Source: Pedobacter sp. PACM 27299
GTDB taxonomy: Bacteria; Bacteroidota; Bacteroidia; Sphingobacteriales; Sphingobacteriaceae
Length of the DNA stretch: 64,000 nt
Assembly (NCBI RefSeq): GCF_001412655.1
Contig: NZ_CP012996.1
Coordinates: 2,294,001 to 2,358,000, forward strand
Direction: 5' to 3'
Positions 53,329-61,560 of this stretch are shown here, piece after piece. Numbering within the stretch: the stretch's first letter is position 1; each line of letters starts with the position of its first letter. The notes beneath the pieces are model-generated. The model made no database searches. It was not told the DNA's origin and saw only the letters and a list, made by a program, of their open reading frames with translations. Made by a program: the position numbers and the translations under genes.

Positions 53329-54723
53329 ATGAAAAATATTTTAAGATCAGCAGTGTCTATTTGGTTTATATTCACACTGTCAGTAGTTAGTTGTAAAAAA
53401 GATTTCCTTAATAAAAAACCTTCTACAGGGATTGTCCAGCCAGTTACATTAGATGACATGGTAGGTATAATGGATAATGGACTATTCTTTTTCTGTAGCC
53501 CTTCATTGTCAATTGCTTCCTCAGATGAATATCAATATAAGGATTACAATACTTATAAAGCACTTCCCGATGAGGTAGGTAGAAACACTTATATATGGGC
53601 CTTGGATCTATATGGAAGTCAGTCTGATATGAGAGATTGGTCTGCGCCTTATGAAGCAATATTTTATGCTAATAGTGCAATAGTTGGGTTAGAGAAAATC
53701 CCATTAAATCAAAGCAATGCCGAGTTGTATAAATTTACAAAAGGGTGGGCACATTTTAATAGGGCATATAGCTTTTATGCTCTTGCCTCAAATTTTTGTA
53801 AGAGCTACGATTCAAGAACAGCTTCAAGTGATTTGGGCTTACCTTTAAAAATCTCTCCTGATATTGATGTAATTATGCAACGTTCAACCATTAAAGAAAC
53901 TTATGAGCAAATTCTTCAAGATTTAAGTATAGCGAGTGAATTACTAGAAGGGAAGCGGTTGCCAACTGAGAAGAAGAATCGACCTTCTCTTACTGCAGTG
54001 TATGCTTTTCAAGCTAGGATGTACTTAAACATGAGAGAATACGGAAAAGCTGAACTCGCGGCAGATAATTGCTTGAATCTTTATCCGAATTTAATTGATT
54101 ATAACAGTGTTAAATTGCCTAGCGCAACACCATTTCTAAATACAAATGATGAAGTGATATATGCTGGATCAACGGTCGGTTCTGTTGTAGGAATAATTAC
54201 AACCGTTAGAAATGTATATAGCATAATTGATAAATCATTGTTAGATCTATATGAGCCAGACGACTTAAGATTTAAAACTTATTTTTTAAGTGTGAGCGGC
54301 GGATATGTTATGAATAGAAGTTATAATGGGGCAGGAACTTATTCATTTTCCGGACTAGCTACTGATGAGATTTATCTAATTAAGGCAGAATGTGCTGCTA
54401 GAAGAGGTAATTTTAATGAAAGCATGACAATTCTCAATAAACTTTTAACAAATAGATTCCCTCCTTCAAAATTTATACCTAAACAGGCAACTAATGCAAA
54501 ACAAGCGCTTGATATTGTGCTCTCTGAGCGTAGAAAAGAATTAGTTTGGAGAGGTTCAAGATGGGAAGATTTAAAAAGATTAAATAAAGAAGGGGCAAAT
54601 ATTACGCTTACTAGATTGGTAAATGGAGTTACTTATTCTCTTTTGCCAAACGATCCAAAGTACGTATTTCCAATACCTTCTGGAGAAATAGGATTAAGTG
54701 GGATAGCTCAAAACTTGCGATAA
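53329..54723 (+). CDS. SusD/RagB-family outer-membrane lipoprotein, locus 3
   Basis: The 464-residue protein has a lipoprotein signal ending SVVSC (Cys ~22), followed by KKDFLNKKPSTGI. The SusD helical repeats (FTKGWAHFNRAYSFYALASNF) and C-terminal SERRKELVWRGSRWEDLKRLN are present. It begins 6 bases after susC. The DDMVGIMDNGLFF segment near residue 42 suggests the same SusD branch that accompanies STGYQ-type SusC proteins. It would hold ligand on the cell surface for the locus 3 channel. Confidence 0.9.
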   Translation: MKNILRSAVSIWFIFTLSVVSCKKDFLNKKPSTGIVQPVTLDDMVGIMDNGLFFFCSPSLSIASSDEYQYKDYNTYKALPDEVGRNTYIWALDLYGSQSDMRDWSAPYEAIFYANSAIVGLEKIPLNQSNAELYKFTKGWAHFNRAYSFYALASNFCKSYDSRTASSDLGLPLKISPDIDVIMQRSTIKETYEQILQDLSIASELLEGKRLPTEKKNRPSLTAVYAFQARMYLNMREYGKAELAADNCLNLYPNLIDYNSVKLPSATPFLNTNDEVIYAGSTVGSVVGIITTVRNVYSIIDKSLLDLYEPDDLRFKTYFLSVSGGYVMNRSYNGAGTYSFSGLATDEIYLIKAECAARRGNFNESMTILNKLLTNRFPPSKFIPKQATNAKQALDIVLSERRKELVWRGSRWEDLKRLNKEGANITLTRLVNGVTYSLLPNDPKYVFPIPSGEIGLSGIAQNLR

Positions 54724-54738
54724 GTAATTTGTAAAGAC

Positions 54739-56259
54739 ATGGAAAAAAGCATGATTATTATTTGTTTACTTTTTCTTTCTTATCAGTTAGGATTTTCAAG
54801 AAGTAACAAAAAGTATAATGAAACAATTATAAATGTAAAAATAATTGACAAGAATCTGGATAAAACGAAAGTCCCAGTGATAATCCTCCAAACCTCTGAA
54901 TGTGCATTTGGAGGTGTAGAGTTCATTAAAAGTATGAATTCAAACTATGAACAGGTAGCGGTAAAGGAAGGAAATGTGTTTAGTATATCTTCCTCTTCTG
55001 ATGTTTTTTATATGCGTATTTACTATGCAGGTCAGAAGGTTCCAGGAGGATCATATTATTGGATAGACAATATTTATATTATAAAATCGGGAAGCGATTT
55101 ATCTATTTATCTTGATAATGCAAATGTTAGGTTTTCAGGTGAAGCTTCAGTAATTCCTAATATACAAAGTCAAATCATAAAATATAGCTATAAGACTTCT
55201 GAATCGCAGAGAAAACTGTTAAATGATAAGGAATACTTACCCTATTTTCAAGAATTAGATAAAAGTCTAGATTCGGCACTTCAATTACAGCTAGGAGTGA
55301 TTGAAAGTAATAAGACTATTTTAGGTGATTATTACGTAAAGCTTTTAACAGCTAATTGTTATGGTTATCGATATTACTCACAATTGAGAGCGTATAACTT
55401 TGAATTGATGCAAAATGAACTTTATTTTAAAACGTTTAAAAAGTATTATAATGAAAAAATAAAGGTTAGAATAATACCTGAGTTTACTAATGACCTATTG
55501 GACGCCTCTCCAATGTTTACAAATTTTCTTATTGAAGAGTTTCTTATTGTCGATAGAATAGGGCATGAAGAATACGGTCCGATGCTTCCTGATTCCTGTA
55601 TTAGAAATATACTCAAAAAAATCAACACTAACCACAGTGGAATTTTAAGAGATAAATTATTAACGCTTTTTGCACTTCATACAAACAGAAATGAGAACGC
55701 TCTACCATTTTTTGATGAAATTTTATTTAATGTGAAGAATAAAAAATATAATAATTTATTGATAAATAAAATAGATGTAAAAAGAAATAATATTCCCTTT
55801 AAGGATTTTAATTTGGAGAATGAAACTGGAGAGATTTATACACTAAGTAGTTTTAATAAAAAAGTCATTGTATTGGATTTTTGGTTTACAGGATGTGAAA
55901 ACTGTGCCGTTTTAAATGAAGCGATGAAACCTATTGTAAAGTACTTTAGTTCCAATCCGCAAATTCAATTTGTGAGTGTTTCTATTGATAAAAGTAAAAA
56001 ACAGTGGCTTAAATCTGTTCATTTGGGTAATTATACACATAGTGAAGGTATAAATTTATATACAAATGGCGAAGGCTCTAATCACGATTTAATTAATTAT
56101 TATAATATTACAAACTATCCAACAGTTTTTGTAATAAAAGATGGAGCGATGTATTCTTCATTACCCCCTAGGCCTTCTCCAAATACTAAGCCTGGTCAAG
56201 AGCTTTCTGAAAATGCATTAAGATTAATTGAATTGTTAGAAAAAGCCATGAAATTTTAA
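54739..56259 (+). CDS. exported TlpA-like thioredoxin-fold protein
   Basis: The 506-residue protein has a signal peptide (MIIICLLFLSYQLGFS) and a long unassigned N-terminal region (~25-355) with short beta strands and then helices. Its C-terminal thioredoxin domain (~360-500) contains VIVLDFWFTGCENCAVLNEA, with the CxxC active site near residue 388 and a cis-Pro segment NYPTVFVI. The domain order fits the TlpA/AhpC-TSA proteins often linked to SusCD pairs, which reduce or shuffle disulfides outside the inner membrane. It begins 15 bases after susD and ends the operon. Its natural partners may be the Cys-containing small proteins on the opposite strand. Confidence 0.85.
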   Translation: MEKSMIIICLLFLSYQLGFSRSNKKYNETIINVKIIDKNLDKTKVPVIILQTSECAFGGVEFIKSMNSNYEQVAVKEGNVFSISSSSDVFYMRIYYAGQKVPGGSYYWIDNIYIIKSGSDLSIYLDNANVRFSGEASVIPNIQSQIIKYSYKTSESQRKLLNDKEYLPYFQELDKSLDSALQLQLGVIESNKTILGDYYVKLLTANCYGYRYYSQLRAYNFELMQNELYFKTFKKYYNEKIKVRIIPEFTNDLLDASPMFTNFLIEEFLIVDRIGHEEYGPMLPDSCIRNILKKINTNHSGILRDKLLTLFALHTNRNENALPFFDEILFNVKNKKYNNLLINKIDVKRNNIPFKDFNLENETGEIYTLSSFNKKVIVLDFWFTGCENCAVLNEAMKPIVKYFSSNPQIQFVSVSIDKSKKQWLKSVHLGNYTHSEGINLYTNGEGSNHDLINYYNITNYPTVFVIKDGAMYSSLPPRPSPNTKPGQELSENALRLIELLEKAMKF

Positions 56260-56260
56260 T

Positions 56261-56305
56261 TTATTGTAGAGGATAAAAGCTATTCTCTACAATAAATTTT
56301 TTTTA
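56261..56305. terminator. bidirectional terminator after the TlpA-like gene
   Basis: An 11-bp stem TTATTGTAGAG / CTCTACAATAA with a 13-base loop is followed by ATTTTTTTTT on the plus strand. It lies just past the convergent small gene ending at 56310. Confidence 0.85.
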
Positions 56306-56309
56306 AAAA

Positions 56310-56630
56310 TTATGGAGCGTCATAAATGCCTTTAGTTGGTCCAGATACATCGGTTACATAATTTAGGCTTTTAAAATTAATCATCTGTGCTGCAGTATAT
56401 GAGCTTGCAGTAACAGTAGTTCTTCCTAGTTCAGTAACTTGGTAGGCACATAATGTTTCTGTAGACAGGCTAAGACACTCGGCAGGGTTATAATTTTCGG
56501 TAATTCTTGGTGTATAATCATCACCTGTGTTTCCATAAACTTTAAGTGGGTCGGTCAGTTTAGCATTTGTAAATGCGCTTCCACCAATTGCAATTATCAC
56601 TGCAAATAGTGCAAAAAATACTTTTTTCAT
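56310..56630 (-). CDS. small secreted two-cysteine protein (DUF6520-like), copy 1
   Basis: The 106-residue protein has a signal peptide (MKKVFFALFAVIIAIGGSAF, cleavage near residue 23). The mature part has ENYNPAECLSLSTETLCAY, with two cysteines nine positions apart and no others. The start resembles the small DUF6520 proteins of Bacteroidota, whose role is unknown; that assignment is from memory of the N-terminus and is tentative. The two Cys could form a disulfide handled by the MauE-like and TlpA-like proteins next to it. It is the last of three minus-strand genes starting at 57559. Confidence 0.75.
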   Translation of the reverse strand: MKKVFFALFAVIIAIGGSAFTNAKLTDPLKVYGNTGDDYTPRITENYNPAECLSLSTETLCAYQVTELGRTTVTASSYTAAQMINFKSLNYVTDVSGPTKGIYDAP

Positions 56631-56675
56631 AATTATAAGAATTAATTTTTGTTTAAGCTTTTATTGTATTTCTTT

Positions 56676-56700
56676 ATACAGGGTACAATCTTACCTGTAT
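56676..56700 (-). promoter_or_regulatory. hairpin between the two small secreted-protein genes
   Basis: ATACAGG / CCTGTAT form a 7-bp stem with an 11-base loop, between the gene ending at 56755 and the one starting at 56630. It could reduce or separate expression of the two genes. Confidence 0.4.
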
Positions 56701-56754
56701 CGCGCGCACGAATGTTTTTTATATGATTAAGATTGTTTTTTAGAAATCGTATTA

Positions 56755-57078
56755 TTACCATTCATTTACACCAATATATACTCCCTTATTGTATGATATT
56801 GGTCTTAGATATCCACTGTCAATCCAGTATTGAATGTCATATCTGGATATAGAATATGGAAAAACGGCCCACACACCAGGGATTATTCCATAACCACAAA
56901 TACCCTCATAATTGAATTGTACACAGTTTGAAGCATCGTAATTTTCATAAATTCTTTTATAGATTCCGTTATCCGTTAATCCGTAAAAATAGTCCGAATC
57001 AGTTTTATTGGCACTAACATAAGTTGCGCTTAAGCATGCAATCATTGCAATGAATAAGCTGAAAATTATCTTTTTCAT
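56755..57078 (-). CDS. small secreted two-cysteine protein, copy 2
   Basis: The 107-residue protein has a signal peptide (MKKIIFSLFIAMIACLSATY, cleavage near residue 24; its single Cys is lost with the signal). The mature part contains YENYDASNCVQFNYEGICGY, with the same ENY...C-x(8)-C-(A/G)-Y pattern as copy 1. The rest is rich in Tyr, Trp and Ile (FPYSISRYDIQYWIDSGYL) and differs from copy 1. The two are distant paralogues. It starts 28 bases after the MauE-like gene, so the three are probably co-transcribed. Confidence 0.72.
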   Translation of the reverse strand: MKKIIFSLFIAMIACLSATYVSANKTDSDYFYGLTDNGIYKRIYENYDASNCVQFNYEGICGYGIIPGVWAVFPYSISRYDIQYWIDSGYLRPISYNKGVYIGVNEW

Positions 57079-57106
57079 GATCTATAAGATTTTGAAAAAT
57101 TAGCTA

Positions 57107-57559
57107 TTATTTTCTCCTAATAAACATTAGGGCAATACCCGCTAAAAATATAAATGAGATGTTAAACCAGATGTGCTGGACCCAGGTAAGCGATTGAATT
57201 ACCCCACCACATCCACAGGTTTTAGGTCCACCATAGCTGATCATGTATATTAAGTAACTTGTAAACGCGATCATGATCAGCAGAGAGGAAACCAATCCAT
57301 ATCTTCTCGTTTTAGGAATAATTAGCAGCATACTGATCAATATTTCAACTGCTGGAATTAACCAGGCCAACATAACAGAGTATGGCTTTAGCAATACAGA
57401 ATGGCTCAATCCTCTTTGAAAAACAGCGTAATCTTGCAGCTTACTACTCGCTGTATAGACAAACAGAATTATAAACGCATAGCAAATGCAATCGACAATA
57501 ATCTCCTTAGTCTTTTCTGATAAATACAATCTTGGTTGCTTTCTCAATGTTGTTTCCAT
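57107..57559 (-). CDS. MauE/DoxX-like membrane redox protein
   Basis: The 150-residue inner-membrane protein has four hydrophobic helices (IIVDCICYAFIILFVYTASS; PYSVMLAWLIPAVEILISML; YGLVSSLLIMIAFTSYLIYM; IWFNISFIFLAGIALMFI). A TCGCGG motif lies in the loop before helix 4. MauE-type proteins of this shape supply or maintain disulfide chemistry in the periplasm, often beside TlpA/thioredoxin proteins. The cluster with two secreted Cys-pair proteins and the TlpA-like gene across the terminator supports a redox role. The family label covers quinone-linked DoxX proteins too, so the exact reaction is open. Confidence 0.8.
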   Translation of the reverse strand: METTLRKQPRLYLSEKTKEIIVDCICYAFIILFVYTASSKLQDYAVFQRGLSHSVLLKPYSVMLAWLIPAVEILISMLLIIPKTRRYGLVSSLLIMIAFTSYLIYMISYGGPKTCGCGGVIQSLTWVQHIWFNISFIFLAGIALMFIRRK

Positions 57560-57778
57560 ATTAACTGTTTTTGAGCATAGTCAATTAATTCCTTTAATTT
57601 TGATATTTGCAATCGGTATAGAGCTGATACACATGCGATAAATCATCTGTGCCATGGAACCTGCTTAAGTTTAGCGTGACCAGGACTTGGTAAGGTGGTG
57701 TTCGACAGGATCATGCTCTATACGCTCTTGCTACATCTATATTGATATTCCCCAGCCATTAGCTGTAATGTTTTTCGA

Positions 57779-57818
57779 TAAAAAAGACCGGAGCTAACTC
57801 GTCTATCAGCCCTCGGCC
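57779..57818 (-). terminator. terminator after the 136-residue unknown gene
   Basis: On the minus strand GGCCGAG (57812-57818) pairs with CTCCGGTC (57786-57793) with one bulged base, followed by TTTTTT. It lies 16 bases after the stop of the gene at 57834. Confidence 0.5.
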
Positions 57819-57833
57819 CTTCCAGATTAAAAT

Positions 57834-58244
57834 TTATGTGTTTGTTCGGTTTTTTCTTTTGAATTTAGATTGCTGTATCAGGTGTCTCTCCCAGGCCAAG
57901 TCCCACTCTCCGGTTACAACTGCCTCATTCCTTATTTCAATTACTTTTCTTAATGCTTCTTCTTCACTGTCTGCAAAGACCTTAGAAATCAATAACCCAT
58001 GCTGACGATCTGGTCCGCCATAAAAGCAGATGTTATGTTCTTCATTTTTTGTGTGTTGTAATTCGCAATTCAGATCGCATATAAAAATATCTCTGGGTGC
58101 ATCATTCGTAAGTTCAAGAGAGATATAGTAAGCGCTTTTTTGTTCGAGACAAGTATCATCTTTAAACCCACCAATGAATTGCTGAGCAATTTCTATATTG
58201 TCAAAGGCAGTATAGGTCTCATGGATTCTTTTCTCGGTGTTCAT
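57834..58244 (-). CDS. unknown 136-residue protein
   Basis: I do not recognise a family. The protein is soluble and acidic in its first two thirds. It has four cysteines (DTCLEQ, FICDLNCELQ, HNICFYGG), too irregular for a standard zinc finger. It then has a helical EEEALRKVIEIRNE segment (~95-110), which resembles a domain swapped into many small cytoplasmic proteins, and a basic tail (KFKRKNRTNT). A full -7 box and a Crp/FNR-type palindrome lie upstream, so the Crp-like gene at 58343 probably controls it. It is separated from the MauE-like gene by a terminator. Confidence 0.6.
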   Translation of the reverse strand: MNTEKRIHETYTAFDNIEIAQQFIGGFKDDTCLEQKSAYYISLELTNDAPRDIFICDLNCELQHTKNEEHNICFYGGPDRQHGLLISKVFADSEEEALRKVIEIRNEAVVTGEWDLAWERHLIQQSKFKRKNRTNT

Positions 58245-58272
58245 GGTTTTGAGTATTAGCGTTTTGTTATAT

Positions 58273-58280
58273 CAAATGTA
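58273..58280 (-). promoter_or_regulatory. -7 promoter element of the unknown 136-residue gene
   Basis: On the minus strand TACATTTG matches TAnnTTTG exactly, 28 bases before the ATG at 58244. Confidence 0.6.
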
Positions 58281-58323
58281 GGGGCTCCCTGACTATGTTT
58301 TTGTTTCATTTGCAACAAACGTG

Positions 58324-58339
58324 TGTTACATAAGTAACA
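58324..58339. promoter_or_regulatory. Crp/FNR-type operator
   Basis: TGTTAC-ATAA-GTAACA is a perfect 16-base palindrome of Crp/FNR layout. Its centre lies about 60 bases upstream of the start predicted from the -7 box at 58273, close to the class I activator position. The Crp-like gene ends 4 bases away. Confidence 0.6.
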
Positions 58340-58342
58340 AAA

Positions 58343-58984
58343 TCAGCTGTTTCTGTTTTGCTTGTATATAGCGTATGCTGTACTTAGCCTAGATCTAGAG
58401 ACATTTAGGTGCTGTGCAATACAATCTTTATTGATTCTGTTAATAATAGTTGGGTTGTGCTTTAAGAATAGAACAAGTCTTTCTTCTACAGATGATTTAA
58501 GCAGCTGCTGATAAAACTTATTATAAGTTTCCCTTTCTATCTGTAAATGTGTAGAGAGCGTGAGCAGCTGCGGAGATTTGTTGAGTAAGTTTTTTAAGGG
58601 GAAATGGCCTATAGAGATGACTTCGCCGTCTTCCAGCATTTGGATATTCTCTAATCTGTCTTCACAGTTTACGAAACTTTTTACATCAAATAGGATGTCA
58701 TCTTTTTTCCAAAGACGTGTGACAAATGTTTTGTCGGTTTCATCATCATAATAAAAGCTATGCGCTATTCCGCTGTAAATATAGTGTAGATGACCAGCGT
58801 CATAACTTCCGCTTTCTTCCAGGTACTGATCTTTATTTACCTGTTTAATCCGACAATTTAAAATAATGTATTCTCTACATTCTTCAGTTAAGGGACCGAC
58901 CAACAATTCCATTTTTGGAATTATTTCTTTGCTCATGATCAGTCTCAATCTGGATTTATTTAATTCGGTTCCAAGTACTTTCAT
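58343..58984 (-). CDS. Crp/Fnr-family transcription regulator
   Basis: The 213-residue protein has a cyclic-nucleotide-binding-type beta barrel in residues ~35-130 (YIYSGIAHSFYYDD, LWKKDDILFDVKSF) and a C-terminal helix-turn-helix (~170-205, NKDCIAQHLNVSRSRLSTAY). The phosphate-binding cassette of true cAMP receptors is not visible, as is usual in Bacteroidota members, so the signal is unknown. ATG 58936 (MSKEIIPKMELL) is an equally likely start, 16 codons later. It lies next to the palindrome at 58324 and so probably regulates the gene at 57834. Confidence 0.85.
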   Translation of the reverse strand: MKVLGTELNKSRLRLIMSKEIIPKMELLVGPLTEECREYIILNCRIKQVNKDQYLEESGSYDAGHLHYIYSGIAHSFYYDDETDKTFVTRLWKKDDILFDVKSFVNCEDRLENIQMLEDGEVISIGHFPLKNLLNKSPQLLTLSTHLQIERETYNKFYQQLLKSSVEERLVLFLKHNPTIINRINKDCIAQHLNVSRSRLSTAYAIYKQNRNS

Positions 58985-59181
58985 CGCAGTTGATTAAAAA
59001 ATTGACAACAAATACGGATAATGAATAAGGTTTTGAGGGCGTAATTCATTTGGAGAGGTGGCTTGTAATTCCTTTATTACCATAAAGTTAGGGGTTGGTT
59101 CTTTCTCTTCAAACGGATTTTTCTTGCAAAATGCATCGTTTTACCCCTGTAGGTTGTGGAGGAAAAGTCCACCCGACCTAG

Positions 59182-60162
59182 TTAAAGAATACTGATTCTA
59201 ATTTCAGTAGGTGGAAGTCCAAATTTCTTTTTAAATGCGCGACTAAAATATTTGGGATCGTCGTAGCCTACACTTGCAGAGATTTCCTGAATGGTTTTTT
59301 GAGTAGTTAACAGTAATTTCAACCCTTGGTGCATGCGCAATTCAATGACGTGATTGTGTAATGGTCTATCGAAAGCAAGTTTCGCTAGCCTAATCAGCAT
59401 CGTGGTGGATATCATAAATCGTTCAGCTAATTCCGTTTCATCACCAACAATCTTGCTTGCATAATTTTTTCTGACAAATTCAGCAATTTCTTTTGCCTTA
59501 TCCTGCTGATATTTGACAGTGACCATTCCTTGCCTTAACTTCAGGAGATATCTGCTAATACAGTCATTTAAAAAGATATGTAGGTCAATCTCTACATCTC
59601 TATGTTCATATAGGTTACCTAATTTTTTAAGACTGTTGAATATTTGTTGGGTGATATTAAAACTGGGTAATCTGAAATTCAGGAGTTCATTGCTTTTAAA
59701 GCTAGCAATGAACTCCTTTAACTCTTCCATCTTACCGTATTTGGAAATGAACCAATCAGGTTTTATACTGAGCAACAGAATCTGATGGTTTCCGGTCGTA
59801 ATGCTTCGTTGATATTTTCCTGCTTTAAGATAAGAAAGCATACAGCTGTTACCCAGTATTTCAAAGATGCCCTCATTGTCGTCCTCATGGATTACAGGAG
59901 AATCATCCTGCATGGCCATCATAAAAAATAAATCTATAGTAGCCTCGAAATCTACAACGAAATCTGCCGCCACCCGGTAATCATATAGTTGAATGTCAAC
60001 AAGGTGATGGCTGATCGATTGTACTAATAGATCACCATCAGCCAAAGTTATATAGGTGGCTTCTGCCAATTTTAAAGGAATTGAAGTCAAACCAACTCTT
60101 TGATCGAAAGAGGGATGAATGATTTTGTCTGGTTTGAGAAGTAATTTAACGTGAGAGCGCAT
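59182..60162 (-). CDS. AraC-family transcription regulator
   Basis: The 326-residue protein has an N-terminal effector-type region (~1-215) without a recognisable cupin and a C-terminal AraC double helix-turn-helix (~225-326). The latter shows LAERFMISTTMLIRLAKLAF and ISASVGYDDPKYFSRAFKKKFGLPPTEIR, the standard second-helix signature. It belongs to the type common in Bacteroidota. A full -7 box and an inverted repeat lie upstream. It follows the Crp-AraC fusion gene on the same strand but with its own promoter, so it is probably transcribed alone. Confidence 0.88.
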   Translation of the reverse strand: MRSHVKLLLKPDKIIHPSFDQRVGLTSIPLKLAEATYITLADGDLLVQSISHHLVDIQLYDYRVAADFVVDFEATIDLFFMMAMQDDSPVIHEDDNEGIFEILGNSCMLSYLKAGKYQRSITTGNHQILLLSIKPDWFISKYGKMEELKEFIASFKSNELLNFRLPSFNITQQIFNSLKKLGNLYEHRDVEIDLHIFLNDCISRYLLKLRQGMVTVKYQQDKAKEIAEFVRKNYASKIVGDETELAERFMISTTMLIRLAKLAFDRPLHNHVIELRMHQGLKLLLTTQKTIQEISASVGYDDPKYFSRAFKKKFGLPPTEIRISIL

Positions 60163-60179
60163 AAATTTGTTTTTTTAAT

Positions 60180-60187
60180 CAAATTTA
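60180..60187 (-). promoter_or_regulatory. -7 promoter element of the AraC gene
   Basis: On the minus strand TAAATTTG matches TAnnTTTG, 17 bases before the ATG at 60162. Confidence 0.55.
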
Positions 60188-60219
60188 GACTCTTTATTTA
60201 TGCATGAAAATAGATAAAA

Positions 60220-60246
60220 TTGACAATTTTCGCCTTAATTTGTCAA
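60220..60246. promoter_or_regulatory. inverted repeat upstream of the AraC gene
   Basis: TTGACAA (60220-60226) and TTGTCAA (60240-60246) are perfect inverted repeats with a 13-base spacer, centred about 58 bases above the predicted transcription start. It is a candidate regulator site. Confidence 0.4.
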
Positions 60247-60274
60247 ATTAATGTATAAAAAGTATAAATAACCA

Positions 60275-61219
60275 CTATTGGGAATGTTTTCGTTGTTTGT
60301 CTTGCTTTGGAGGATAACCATAATAGCTTTTGAAAACTTTGCTAAAATGAAATATGTTTTTGTAGCCAACGGCTAATGCCACTTTCCCTACCGTAAGCAT
60401 TTCGTTTTTTAAGAGCTTTTCCGCATTGGTCATTCTTTGTTTGGTAATAAACTTATGTACGGTAAAACCAAAGGTTTTAGTAAATAACCTGTTTAAAGTT
60501 ACGCTGGTCATGTTAAACATGGCTGCGATTTTTTTGGTATCTCCAATTTCAGGCTCAGCATAATTGGAGATTAGGTAGCCCATTATTTTATAGGCAATAC
60601 TCTTTGTGTGCTCAGGTATAGCATCAGATGCTTTTGTTTTGATCTGGTTGGAAGAGGCGAGATGCCGTACCTGTGTTAAGTAATTATTCAATGATAGGTT
60701 GAGAAAAGAGGCGCCATAATGTGCTGGTAAATCACTCACGGGGTAGTTTTCTAAGAAAAATTTGACACGATCTTCTTCCGGAAGACGAAGCATTTGGAGG
60801 GTTTCTTCTGTGCTTTTCTTCTCAACGAAAGCAATATGTTGGATGAGTTTAATGGTTTCTGGGAACTGTTCTAGCTTCATTACACCTGACCTTTTGATTT
60901 CAAGGACAGTAACCTCTCCAACTGCCCTGAACTTAAAACGTACAGGAACCAGTTCGAAAAAGCTTTCCAGGTCTGTTACAATGTCATTGGGATAATAAAT
61001 CCTTTCTACAATTTCTTCACCATCTGAATCTGTCCGGATGGTTAAAATAAAACCGGTTATCAAATGCCATGCTTTATTGGCTATTTGCCCGGGTTCTAGA
61101 AATAAATAACCCGTTTTTTTGTGTCTCTCGGTCATTAATGGCTGTATTTCATTCCAGAATCCAGCCGAAAGCGGAGTCATGTTATTTAAGTCATTCAATA
61201 AACGAGCAATATTTTTCAT
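60275..61219 (-). CDS. regulator with Crp-like N-terminus fused to AraC DNA-binding domain
   Basis: The 314-residue protein joins two regulator types. Residues ~20-135 form a Crp-like ligand barrel (GYLFLEPGQIANKAWHLITG, YYPNDIVTDLESFF), and ~145-195 a Crp-like helical segment (LPEEDRVKFFLENYPVSDLP) with a degenerate second DNA-reading helix. Residues ~205-310 are a full AraC double helix-turn-helix (IAAMFNMTSVTLNRLFTKTF; VALAVGYKNIFHFSKVFKSYYGYPP). The AraC part is expected to bind DNA. The combination is unusual, and the ligand is unknown. Confidence 0.82.
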   Translation of the reverse strand: MKNIARLLNDLNNMTPLSAGFWNEIQPLMTERHKKTGYLFLEPGQIANKAWHLITGFILTIRTDSDGEEIVERIYYPNDIVTDLESFFELVPVRFKFRAVGEVTVLEIKRSGVMKLEQFPETIKLIQHIAFVEKKSTEETLQMLRLPEEDRVKFFLENYPVSDLPAHYGASFLNLSLNNYLTQVRHLASSNQIKTKASDAIPEHTKSIAYKIMGYLISNYAEPEIGDTKKIAAMFNMTSVTLNRLFTKTFGFTVHKFITKQRMTNAEKLLKNEMLTVGKVALAVGYKNIFHFSKVFKSYYGYPPKQDKQRKHSQ

Positions 61220-61560
61220 GGAGGAAAGATATTCGTTAATTAAGAGCGAACAATTTAAAATTGTTTATGTAAACTTAAAAAAATTAAATATAATAGGCAA
61301 ATTTTTACGAATATTATCTTGTCCTTTTTTTTACCAGCATTATTTACCTTATTTCATAATTGAAAAGGCTATTTTGTTAAGTCCTTAGGAATAAATAAAA
61401 TAGCTTCACTTGGTCGAAATCCCTTAATCGAGAACATTATTGCTGATATAACAGTATATGAAGTCAAGTTGAATTTGTAATTTCCAGAGATAGAAACAGA
61501 TTGTTTAAAAAAGTAAATTTATAGCAATAGAAAAATTGAATATGGTTGTTGTTGTTTCCC
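61220..61560. other. 341-base AT-rich gap between the fusion regulator and the HTH gene
   Basis: I see no gene, terminator or tRNA here. A short inverted repeat GTTTA-TG-TAAAC near 61261 could be a regulator site for the fusion protein gene; it is too short to be sure. Confidence 0.4.
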
